Part shown: positions 47,801 through 55,981 of the stretch, one piece after another
Position numbering within the stretch: the stretch's first letter is position 1
How the letters are laid out: every line of letters starts with the position of its first letter
NCBI RefSeq assembly: GCF_000744825.1
Contig: NZ_JQMR01000001.1
Coordinates: forward strand, 868,001-932,000
Source: Carnobacterium mobile DSM 4848
Lineage (GTDB): Bacteria; Bacillota; Bacilli; Lactobacillales; Carnobacteriaceae
Direction: 5' to 3'
DNA length: 64,000 bases
Made by a program: the position numbers and the translations under genes
The notes under the pieces: generated by a model
Database searches by the model: none
The model's input: only the letters and a program-made list of their open reading frames with translations
What the model was told of the DNA's origin: nothing

Positions 47801-49236
47801 TCACCTTCTTTTCCGAAACTTTGGATTTGTTTTAAGCGGTCCATAAAAGCTTGTTTCTCAGCTTCGCTCATTGGTTTTTCAGCTTTAGCGCTATTGTCTT
47901 CTTTCGCCCATTCTGGAAGAGTTTCTTTTCTAGTCGTTGTCTTTTTCCCGTAGCTAGTTGATTTTTGGTTGGTATACTGTTTTCTTTCTGCTTGCTTCTT
48001 CTTTTCAGCATTTTCTTGGTACATCGTTTTAACTTTTTGAAGTGCCATTTCTGGTGAAACAACTTTATTTTGAGCCCAATCATTGGATATTTTATAAGCT
48101 AAAGCTTTTTCAAAAATAGGGTTATTCCTTACAACTAAGATATAATGGATCAATATGTTAACAACTGAAGCAGGTAAATTAGCTTTTTGCACTATTTCTT
48201 CTAATGCCCATTCTTCATTTTTTGTTACATAGCCGCCTTTTTGGTCTTTAATCGAAGTCATAAAATCAAACGGACTAATTTCTTCGCTCACTTCAACAAT
48301 AGTGATTTCATTCTCTGTTAGCCCTTGTTGTTTTAAAACACTTTTGCGGTTTCTTTGTTGTTTTTGTTCGTTTTGAATATCTTTTTCTACTACATCATGC
48401 AGCTGAACCTTCTTTTGAGCGCGTGCGTGATAATCGCGGTAAACGTTATTCTTCAGCTTTCGTTCATCAATCATCCCTGTATTCATGTCGCTGGCTTCTA
48501 AAACATAACGCTGCATATCTAACTCATTCACTCCGTACATTGTATGCAACACTAAGATCGTTGCTTCAAGCTCTTTTGAGATAGCGGAGCGGCTAACATA
48601 GTGGCTGTTTAAACCCGTATAAAAAAACTTAAAATCAAACGTTTGGTTTTCGATTACAGGTCCAGCAGCTGAGTCGTTGCCAATTAATTCAACTGGCTCT
48701 TTTAGTAATGCCTTTTCTTGTTTAAGCAGGTTTCCATCAAACTGATAGACATCCAAAAAGGATTTGGTAACTTCTTTATAGTTTTCTTTCTCCAATGGAG
48801 CCGTTACAAATCGATTTCGTAATTTACGAAATTTCCGTTCTCCAACCGCTTCAAAAAGAAGCAAACTCAATAAGTCATCTTTGAAAAAAGTTGCACTTGA
48901 ATGAGGGGCAACTAATTCATATACATACAACTTTTCTGGTTCAGTTTTCAGATAGGTTTTTAACAACCCAATAGCTTCTAATTTAATTCTCGCTTGATAC
49001 AGTTCTGGAATCCCTACGCTTAAAAGTGTCAACAATTCCGAATGAAGTATTCCTTCACTCCAATAAGACTCTTCATCAATCTCAGTCCACAACGTCATGT
49101 AAAGACTATAGGCTGTTGCTCCTATCAAAGGTTGATATAAAAAAGTCAATATTTTTTGGTCTATATCCGAAAGCAAGGCATTTTGTCGAACCATGAATCC
49201 ATCTTTCGGACTCAAATTTTTCCAAGGATAGTTCAA
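47797..49236 (-). CDS. dnaB: Replication initiation/membrane attachment protein DnaB
   Basis: A Firmicute DnaB-type primosome protein of 479 residues, not the helicase. It begins MNYPWKNLSPKDGFMVRQNALLSDIDQKILTFLYQPLIG, a DnaB hallmark. The start is TTG with AAAGGTG about nine bases before; a nearby ATG is out of frame. A DnaD/DnaB-like C-terminal segment (EWALEEIVQKANLPASVVNILIHYIL) is followed by a charged lysine-rich tail. It sits in the conserved nrdR-dnaB-dnaI group. Confidence 0.95.
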   Translation of the reverse strand: MNYPWKNLSPKDGFMVRQNALLSDIDQKILTFLYQPLIGATAYSLYMTLWTEIDEESYWSEGILHSELLTLLSVGIPELYQARIKLEAIGLLKTYLKTEPEKLYVYELVAPHSSATFFKDDLLSLLLFEAVGERKFRKLRNRFVTAPLEKENYKEVTKSFLDVYQFDGNLLKQEKALLKEPVELIGNDSAAGPVIENQTFDFKFFYTGLNSHYVSRSAISKELEATILVLHTMYGVNELDMQRYVLEASDMNTGMIDERKLKNNVYRDYHARAQKKVQLHDVVEKDIQNEQKQQRNRKSVLKQQGLTENEITIVEVSEEISPFDFMTSIKDQKGGYVTKNEEWALEEIVQKANLPASVVNILIHYILVVRNNPIFEKALAYKISNDWAQNKVVSPEMALQKVKTMYQENAEKKKQAERKQYTNQKSTSYGKKTTTRKETLPEWAKEDNSAKAEKPMSEAEKQAFMDRLKQIQSFGKEGD

Positions 49237-49264
49237 ATGCCATCACACCTTTCTTCTACTTCCT

Positions 49265-49744
49265 CTAATCCGTTTCAGCTTTTTTTTCAGATTTCTTTTT
49301 TTCTAACTCTTGTAATTCTGTCAAGAAAACACTCATATCCTTGAACTGACGGTAAACACTAGCAAAACGAATATAAGCAACGTCATCCACTTCTGCTAGT
49401 TTTTCCATAATGTATTCACCAATGATCGCTGATGATATTTCATTTTCCCCTAAACTCCGAATTTTATTCTCCACTTCATCGACTATTTTTTCAACTTGTT
49501 CTACTGAAACTGGGCGCTTTTCACATGATCGGATAATGCCGCGCAGCATTTTCCCACGATTGAATTCTTCTCGTGTGCCATTTTTTTTAATTACTAACAG
49601 TGGCGCTTGTTCAACTCGTTCAAATGTTGTAAATCGGAAGTTACACGCTTCACATTCTCTTCTTCTACGAATAGCACGCCCATCATCTGCAGGACGACTA
49701 TCGACAACTCTAGAACCATTATTTTGACAGCGTGGACATTGCAC
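49265..49744 (-). CDS. nrdR: Transcriptional repressor NrdR
   Basis: NrdR represses ribonucleotide reductase genes in response to dATP/ATP. The 159-residue protein has a zinc ribbon (CPRC near the start, then [15 protein letters not shown]) and an ATP-cone domain ([29 protein letters not shown]). The start is GTG, fixed by the family N-terminus MxCPxC. The C-terminal charged tail is slightly longer than usual. It forms the dnaB-dnaI cluster head. Confidence 0.97.
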   Translation of the reverse strand: MQCPRCQNNGSRVVDSRPADDGRAIRRRRECEACNFRFTTFERVEQAPLLVIKKNGTREEFNRGKMLRGIIRSCEKRPVSVEQVEKIVDEVENKIRSLGENEISSAIIGEYIMEKLAEVDDVAYIRFASVYRQFKDMSVFLTELQELEKKKSEKKAETD

Positions 49745-49868
49745 TACTCATCATCCTTTTTTTATGATTTTTCTTGAAATTATCACACTCATAACCATTA
49801 TACTTTTATTATACCACAGGTCTTACAGAGGCGAAACACCTGAAATAACTGCATTTGCTAGCTAAAGC

Positions 49869-49908
49869 TAAAAAAAGAATGAGCGGATATTCTACTCATT
49901 CTTTTTAA
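49869..49908 (-). terminator. Terminator after coaE
   Basis: A stem of about 12 bp (49872-49883 with 49895-49906), flanked by A6 and T5, lies 26 bases past the coaE stop codon. Confidence 0.85.
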
Positions 49909-49933
49909 CACTATTTTATATAACAGCAACCAT

Positions 49934-50536
49934 TCAGTTTATTTGATCCATTTGCTGCAGCCATTTTTCCAGCTGCTCTACTGTTTCTTGGATGGTTCCA
50001 TTATTGTCAATCACTACATCTGCCTGTTTTATTTTTTTCGCCAAAGGAAGTTGGGCTGCTATTTTCTGGACAGCCATCTCGCGTGTAATGTGATCGCGCT
50101 GCATCAACCGAGCTATCTGTATCTCTTCTGTCACAGCAACTACCATCACTTGATCTACTTCTGTTAAATAATTTTTTTCAAACAATAAAGGAATATCTAA
50201 CACAAGCAACGGGGGGTGTTGTTGCAGATACTCTTCTTTTTGGGTAAGTATCCAGTTACGAATCTGTTTTTCTAATAAGCCATTCAATTTTTCTAATTTT
50301 ATGGGATCAGTAAATACAATTTCTCCTAGTTTTTTTCGATTTAATGTCCCATCGGAATGAAGTATTTCTTTTCCAAAATAACGTGCAATCGATTTTAACC
50401 CTTCTGTTCCAGGTTCTACTACTACCCTGGCTCCAATATCAGCATCAATAACGGGTATTCCTCGGCTTTTAAAAAACTTACAGACAGTTGATTTTCCTGT
50501 TGCAATGCTTCCTGTCAAACCAATCACAACTGTCAT
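49934..50536 (-). CDS. coaE: Dephospho-CoA kinase
   Basis: It phosphorylates the ribose 3'-OH of dephospho-CoA, the last step of CoA synthesis. The 200-residue protein has the P-loop GLTGSIATGKST (6-17), DADIGARVVVEPG and the LLFEKNYLTEVDQVMVVAV lid region. It lies 30 bases behind mutM and is probably part of polA-mutM-coaE. Confidence 0.96.
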   Translation of the reverse strand: MTVVIGLTGSIATGKSTVCKFFKSRGIPVIDADIGARVVVEPGTEGLKSIARYFGKEILHSDGTLNRKKLGEIVFTDPIKLEKLNGLLEKQIRNWILTQKEEYLQQHPPLLVLDIPLLFEKNYLTEVDQVMVVAVTEEIQIARLMQRDHITREMAVQKIAAQLPLAKKIKQADVVIDNNGTIQETVEQLEKWLQQMDQIN

Positions 50537-50566
50537 TCATTCCCTTCCTTTCTTTGGTTCATTTTC

Positions 50567-51397
50567 TTAAGCTAGTTGTTGACAATTAGGGCAAATGTGA
50601 GTACCTCTTTGCGCTACTTTTAATTTTTGGATCGGCGTTCCACACAGGATGCAAGGTTCATTTGTTTTTCCATAAACATGCAATTCCACTTGAAAACTTC
50701 CTGCTTCTCCTAAAGCATTTTTATAGGTTCTGATTGTTGTTCCCCCTGCTGCTACAGCATTGCCCAACACTTGTATAATGGCTTGGTGTAACTGTTGCAT
50801 TTCTTTCAAGCTCAATGTATCAGCTCCTCTAAGAGGATGAATGTTAGCTTTAAAAAGTGCTTCATCTACATAGATATTGCCTAAACCGGCCACTACTTTT
50901 TGATCTAATAAAAGAGGTTTAATAGCGCGCTTTTTTTGTTGCAGTGTTTTTTGAAATTCTGCTAAAACAAATGTTTCTGGCAACGGTTCTGGCCCTAAAG
51001 TTTTAAGCCCAGCTACATTATTTTGTTCACCTAAAGGAACAAGTGTCATACGTCCAAACTTTCGAACATCAAGATACCGTAGATCACGGCCATCTTTCAA
51101 ATGAAAAATCACATGAGTGTGTTTTTTTAAGGGTGTCTGAGTAGGAACGACTTCGTATTTGCCTTCCATTCTTAAATGTGAAACCATTGCCCACTGTTCG
51201 AAAAGAAAAATTAAATACTTGCCTCTTCGTTCAATATCAACGAGTGTTTCATCGATTAGGTACTCTGAGAATTCTTGACTACGTATGTCACCTGAAATAA
51301 TGCGATCCCAGTATACATCTACTCCTGTTATGATGCTGCCTTTAACAAGTTGGACGAGACCTTTTTTAACTGTTTCAACTTCTGGTAACTCTGGCAC
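50567..51397 (-). CDS. mutM: Formamidopyrimidine-DNA glycosylase
   Basis: MutM excises 8-oxoguanine and formamidopyrimidines. The start is GTG, fixed by the catalytic N-terminus MPELPEVE (Pro becomes the nucleophile after Met removal; E3). The 276-residue protein keeps K58-region LRMEGKY, the H2TH block VAGLGNIYVDEALF, and a C-terminal zinc finger CILCGTPIQKLKVAQRGTHICPNCQQ. It lies 38 bases after polA. Confidence 0.97.
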   Translation of the reverse strand: MPELPEVETVKKGLVQLVKGSIITGVDVYWDRIISGDIRSQEFSEYLIDETLVDIERRGKYLIFLFEQWAMVSHLRMEGKYEVVPTQTPLKKHTHVIFHLKDGRDLRYLDVRKFGRMTLVPLGEQNNVAGLKTLGPEPLPETFVLAEFQKTLQQKKRAIKPLLLDQKVVAGLGNIYVDEALFKANIHPLRGADTLSLKEMQQLHQAIIQVLGNAVAAGGTTIRTYKNALGEAGSFQVELHVYGKTNEPCILCGTPIQKLKVAQRGTHICPNCQQLA

Positions 51398-51434
51398 GCG
51401 TTCTGCATCTCCTTTTTAATATGTTTTAACTTGA

Positions 51435-54095
51435 TTATTTAGATTCATACCAATTATCGCCGTAATTACTATCAACTTTTAAAGGGACATTTAATTCAAC
51501 CGCTTCTTCCATAACTTCAGTAACTAATTTCTCCAATAAAGGAATTTCAGCTTCTGGAGCTTCAAAAATCAATTCATCATGTACTTGCAGCAACATAGTG
51601 GCTTCCATGTTTTCTTCTTTCAATCGCTTGTCCATTTCAATCATAGCCACTTTAATAATATCAGCAGCACTTCCTTGAATAGGTGTATTCATTGCTGTTC
51701 GTTCTGCAAATGAACGCAAGTTAAAGTTGCGAGAATTAATATCCGGCAAGTAACGGCGCCGATGAAAGAGAGTTTCCACATAACCTTTATCTTTAGCCTC
51801 ACGCACAATTTCTTCCATATAAGTCTTAACGCCAGGATACTTAACGAAATACGTATCAATAAACGTCTGCGCTTCTTTTCGGCTGATTTCTAAATTTTTC
51901 GATAAGCCATAATCACTGATTCCGTACACAATACCAAAGTTAACGGCTTTTGCACGCCGACGCATCTCTGAAGTCACATCTTCTTGTTTTTCAATTCCAA
52001 AAACTCGCATAGCTGTGCTGGCGTGAATATCTTGTCCTTCGATAAAAGCTGCTTTTAAATGTTCATCGTCAGAGATATGAGCTAAAACACGCAGCTCAAT
52101 TTGCGAGTAATCTGAAGAAAAAATTTTCCAGCCTTCATAACTCGGTACAAATGCTTGTCTGATTTTTCGTCCTTCTTCTAATCGAATTGGAATATTTTGC
52201 AGGTTAGGATCAATCGAACTTAGCCGGCCAGTCTGGGCGATCGTTTGCATATAGCGTGTATGGATTTTGCCGTTATGTCCATGAATAACCTTTAATAACC
52301 CTTCAATATAGGTTGATTGTAATTTAGCTATTTGCCGGTATTCCAAAATATCTTTTACGATTGGAGCTTGGTCTTTTAGCTGTTCAAGAACATCCACAGC
52401 TGTAGAATACCCCGTTTTAGTTTTTTTAACCACTGGGTATCCCATTTTTTCAAATAAAATAACGCCTAATTGTTTTGGAGAGTTTAAATTAAATTTTTCT
52501 CCAGCTTCTTCATACACGCGCTGTTCTATATTTTCTAACCGCTCTGCAAATTCCACTTTCATTTCACGCAATCGTTGAGCATTGACTTTGATCCCACTAA
52601 TTTCCATCTCTGCTAATACTTTTGCAAGAGGCAATTCCATTTCATAAAATAGTTCTGTTTGATTGTTTTGGGCTAAATGTTGTTCGAGCTGTTCACTTAA
52701 CACAACGATAGCTTTAATTTTCCGAGCTATATGTTCTTGCATAACAGATAAATCTTCCGGTATATGGATTTTGGATCCTTTGCCATAAACACTTTCATCA
52801 GATGAAACGTCAAAATAATCATGTTCCGTCGCCACTTCTGATAGGTCTTTGCTGTTGTCTTTTGTATTTAAGATATAAGAAGCTAATAAAATATCAAATT
52901 GTATATTTTTCACTTCAATTCCATAACGCTTTAAAGCTACAAATGTGCGTTTCGCATCAAAAACTTGCTTACTGGTCGTCTCGTCTGCTGCCCATTTCTG
53001 GAAATGTTCTGAATTTAAAACTAATTCGGGTTCTCCTATATAAATATGGTCCGCATTTCCCCAACCGACACTGACAATATCTGCTGTATGGTAATTATCA
53101 GTTAACATCTCTACATAAAGTCCCATTTTATCTGTAAATAAGTCTGGCGAAATATCTGTAACTACCTCATAAACAATTTCTTGACGATTTGCTTCAGTTT
53201 CTGCAACATATTCAGTCGTATCTAATTTACTTAAATGCGTTTTAAAATCCATCTCCTTATAAAAATGAATCAGTTTTTCCGTATCAGGCCCTTTATAAAT
53301 TAAATCTTCTATTCCAATATTCAGTGGCGTATCCCGATCGATAGTTGCTAGTTTCTTACTTAAAAATGCTGTTTCTTTTTCATTGATCAAATTTTCTTTC
53401 ATCTTGCTTTTTTTCATTTCATCAATATGATCATAGACTCCTTCAACAGAGCCGTATTCTTTTAATAATTTCAGAGCGGTCTTCTCTCCAATTTTAGTCA
53501 CTCCAGGAATGTTATCAGAAGCATCTCCGGCAAGTCCTTTCATATCAATAATTTGAAGAGGAGAAATACCCATCTCAGCTTGAATCGACTCCACAGTATA
53601 TTCTTTTAATTCACTGACTCCTTTGACTGTAATGTCCACTCTTACATTCTCTTTAGCTAATTGCGTTAAATCCCGATCACCCGAAACGACAACAACATCA
53701 AAATCTGTCGGATCGACTTGTTTCGAAAGAGTTCCAATAATATCATCTGCTTCGTAGTTATCTAATTCATAATGTTTTATTCCAAAACTCTCCAAAAGAA
53801 CGCGCAAATAAGGCATTTGCTCAGTAAATTCACTAGGTGTTTTCGCTCTGCCTCCTTTATATTCTTCAAAAAAAGCATTACGAAATGTCGTTTTACCTGC
53901 ATCGAAAGCTACTAAAACATGAGTAGGTTTTTCTTTTGTTAAAATATTTTCAATCATGCTGTGAAATCCATAAAGTGCATTGGTATGGAGTCCACTTTTA
54001 TTTTTAAAACGTTCCAATTGCTGATGGAGTGCAAAGAATGCCCTGAAGGCCACACTGCTGCCATCAATTAGCAGTAATTTATTTTTAGAGGTCAT
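51435..54095 (-). CDS. polA: DNA polymerase I
   Basis: An 886-residue Pol I starting at the ATG at 54095 (GGAGC site; a short extension upstream is open). Domains are a 5'-nuclease (1-~290, with LLLIDGSSVAFRAFFAL and GDASDNIPGV), a middle 3'-5' exonuclease fold, and a polymerase (~480-886) with motif A FSSDYSQIELRVLAHIS, motif B RRRAKAVNFGIVYG and motif C LQVHDELIFEAP. In the middle domain the usual DxE proofreading motif is replaced by YVEML, so proofreading is probably inactive, as in Bacillus Pol I. Confidence 0.97.
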   Translation of the reverse strand: MTSKNKLLLIDGSSVAFRAFFALHQQLERFKNKSGLHTNALYGFHSMIENILTKEKPTHVLVAFDAGKTTFRNAFFEEYKGGRAKTPSEFTEQMPYLRVLLESFGIKHYELDNYEADDIIGTLSKQVDPTDFDVVVVSGDRDLTQLAKENVRVDITVKGVSELKEYTVESIQAEMGISPLQIIDMKGLAGDASDNIPGVTKIGEKTALKLLKEYGSVEGVYDHIDEMKKSKMKENLINEKETAFLSKKLATIDRDTPLNIGIEDLIYKGPDTEKLIHFYKEMDFKTHLSKLDTTEYVAETEANRQEIVYEVVTDISPDLFTDKMGLYVEMLTDNYHTADIVSVGWGNADHIYIGEPELVLNSEHFQKWAADETTSKQVFDAKRTFVALKRYGIEVKNIQFDILLASYILNTKDNSKDLSEVATEHDYFDVSSDESVYGKGSKIHIPEDLSVMQEHIARKIKAIVVLSEQLEQHLAQNNQTELFYEMELPLAKVLAEMEISGIKVNAQRLREMKVEFAERLENIEQRVYEEAGEKFNLNSPKQLGVILFEKMGYPVVKKTKTGYSTAVDVLEQLKDQAPIVKDILEYRQIAKLQSTYIEGLLKVIHGHNGKIHTRYMQTIAQTGRLSSIDPNLQNIPIRLEEGRKIRQAFVPSYEGWKIFSSDYSQIELRVLAHISDDEHLKAAFIEGQDIHASTAMRVFGIEKQEDVTSEMRRRAKAVNFGIVYGISDYGLSKNLEISRKEAQTFIDTYFVKYPGVKTYMEEIVREAKDKGYVETLFHRRRYLPDINSRNFNLRSFAERTAMNTPIQGSAADIIKVAMIEMDKRLKEENMEATMLLQVHDELIFEAPEAEIPLLEKLVTEVMEEAVELNVPLKVDSNYGDNWYESK

Positions 54096-54352
54096 AAGAA
54101 AGCTCCTTCTTTTCAATTCTATCGGGATTAATATAGTAATTTAAACTATTCATAAATTAGCATGGTCACCCTTTTCTTCACTAGTTTACCAAAAAATTCA
54201 AGAGATAGCGAATTGGAAAAATCCATTTATTTCTTTAAAATTTCTCTTTTTGGAATCATTTTTTATCATCATTCTATAGAAGACTCCCACTTCTATAAGC
54301 GGGAGTAGTTCAAGAAATGCAATAACAGTAAAAAGGCCATTATCTTATAAAA

Positions 54353-54398
54353 AAGCAAAAAAATCTGATAACGATTCAATTTCAAATCGTTATCAGAC
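54353..54398 (-). terminator. Terminator after murC
   Basis: A perfect 13-bp stem (54364-54376 with 54385-54397) with an eight-base loop and A-rich left side gives a U-tract on the minus strand. Confidence 0.88.
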
Positions 54399-54402
54399 CT
54401 CT

Positions 54403-55731
54403 TTATTTACTTAATGTTGAATGGCTTAATAAAGTTTCATAAGCTAACTCAAATTTTTGAACATCCCCTGCACCCATAAAAATAGCAACGCCATCATGGT
54501 GGTCTAGTAATGGAGACATATTGTCTTCTTTCAAAATCAGAGCACCTGTATCAATTTTCGCTGCTAAATCTTCAATGGTTACATCTCCTTGTTGCTCACG
54601 TGCTGATCCAAAGATATCACATAAATAAACCGAATCGGCTAAGTTAAGCGCTTCTGCAAACTCACTTAACAAGGCAACCGTTCTAGTAAATGTATGTGGT
54701 TGGAAAATAGCAATAATCTCTTTATTAGGGTATTTTTGACGAGCAGCATCAATCGTTGCACGTATTTCTGAAGGATGATGCGCATAATCATCAATGATCA
54801 CCATATCTTCCATCGTTTTTTCAGAAAAACGACGTTTCACGCCAGCAAAGGTTTTAAGATTTTCCATTACTTTTTCTTTATCCAATTCTTCATGATAACA
54901 AATTGCAATAACAGCCAAAGCATTTAAAATGTTGTGTTTTCCATAAGTCGGGATTTCAAAGTGACCATAGAATTCATTTTTTACATACACATCGAAACTT
55001 GACCCTGTAATTGAACGGCTAAGATTTTGAGCTTGAAAATCATTATGATCTTCAAATCCATAATAAATAATCGGTGTTTCTGTTTTAAGCTTAATCAGTT
55101 GTTCATCGTCTCCACATGCAATGATCGCTTTTTGTACTTGTTGAGCCATTGTCTCAAAGGCTTCTGTAACATCTTCCAGACTCGTAAAGTAATCAGGATG
55201 ATCATAATCAATGTTGGTAATAATCGCATAATCTGGGTGATAAGCTAGAAAGTGACGGCGGTATTCACAAGCTTCTAATGCAAAGTATTCAGCATTAGGA
55301 ACGCCATGCCCCGTACCATCACCGATTAAATAGCTTGTATCCTTAATCGTACTCATCACATGCGCCAACAAGCCTGTTGTACTTGTTTTCCCATGCGACC
55401 CTGTAACAGTGATACTCGTATAATTCTTTAAGAGATTCCCAATAAAGTCATGATAACGTATAACTGGCAATCCTTGTTCTATTGCTGCTTTGATTTCTTC
55501 GTGATCGTCTGAAAATGCATTTCCAGCGATAACCGTTAGTCCATCATGTATGTTTTTTTTATCAAAAGGTAGAATAGGTATTTTTACTTCTTCTATGTTT
55601 TTTTGTGTAAAAAAGTATTTCTCTACATCAGAACCTTGGACTTTAAATCCTTTGTCATGAAGGATCAATGCCAATGCACTCATACCAGAACCTTTAATTC
55701 CAACAAAATGATAGGTAGTTTCATTATTCAT
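54403..55731 (-). CDS. murC: UDP-N-acetylmuramate-L-alanine ligase
   Basis: MurC adds L-Ala to UDP-MurNAc in peptidoglycan synthesis. The 442-residue protein begins with a Rossmann-like [16 protein letters not shown] and has the ATP loop [15 protein letters not shown] (110-124), then [22 protein letters not shown], the C-terminal ligase signature. GGAGGC precedes the ATG. It follows sftA with a terminator between, the same order as in B. subtilis. Confidence 0.97.
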   Translation of the reverse strand: MNNETTYHFVGIKGSGMSALALILHDKGFKVQGSDVEKYFFTQKNIEEVKIPILPFDKKNIHDGLTVIAGNAFSDDHEEIKAAIEQGLPVIRYHDFIGNLLKNYTSITVTGSHGKTSTTGLLAHVMSTIKDTSYLIGDGTGHGVPNAEYFALEACEYRRHFLAYHPDYAIITNIDYDHPDYFTSLEDVTEAFETMAQQVQKAIIACGDDEQLIKLKTETPIIYYGFEDHNDFQAQNLSRSITGSSFDVYVKNEFYGHFEIPTYGKHNILNALAVIAICYHEELDKEKVMENLKTFAGVKRRFSEKTMEDMVIIDDYAHHPSEIRATIDAARQKYPNKEIIAIFQPHTFTRTVALLSEFAEALNLADSVYLCDIFGSAREQQGDVTIEDLAAKIDTGALILKEDNMSPLLDHHDGVAIFMGAGDVQKFELAYETLLSHSTLSK

Positions 55732-55949
55732 TTTATGAAGCCTCCATTAATTTTAGCTACTTTGATTATTTGTAAATAGTTCAAATTGTTTTTTTAAGCT
55801 TATTCATCATTAACAAATAAGCGGATTGAAAAATAGTGAAAAATACAACGAATACAGTATACCACGATTTTTTTTTTTCGCCTAACAATAATCGATTTCT
55901 TTCTTTATCTTAATTATACTTTTATTTAAAAATCAAATCTTGTCCAAAC

Positions 55950-55979
55950 AAAAAGAAGAAGGATGGCCTTCTTCTTTTT
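55950..55979 (-). terminator. Terminator after sftA
   Basis: A perfect 13-bp stem (55950-55962 with 55967-55979) has a tight four-base loop and a U5 end on the minus strand, touching the stop codon. Confidence 0.85.
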
Positions 55980-55981
55980 AT

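Noticed and set aside
49410-49727. Long open frames opposite nrdR and opposite other genes (for example 13521-13844, 18729-19097, 31526-31951)
   Set aside because: They mirror strongly recognised genes on the other strand and have no ribosome sites or family resemblance.
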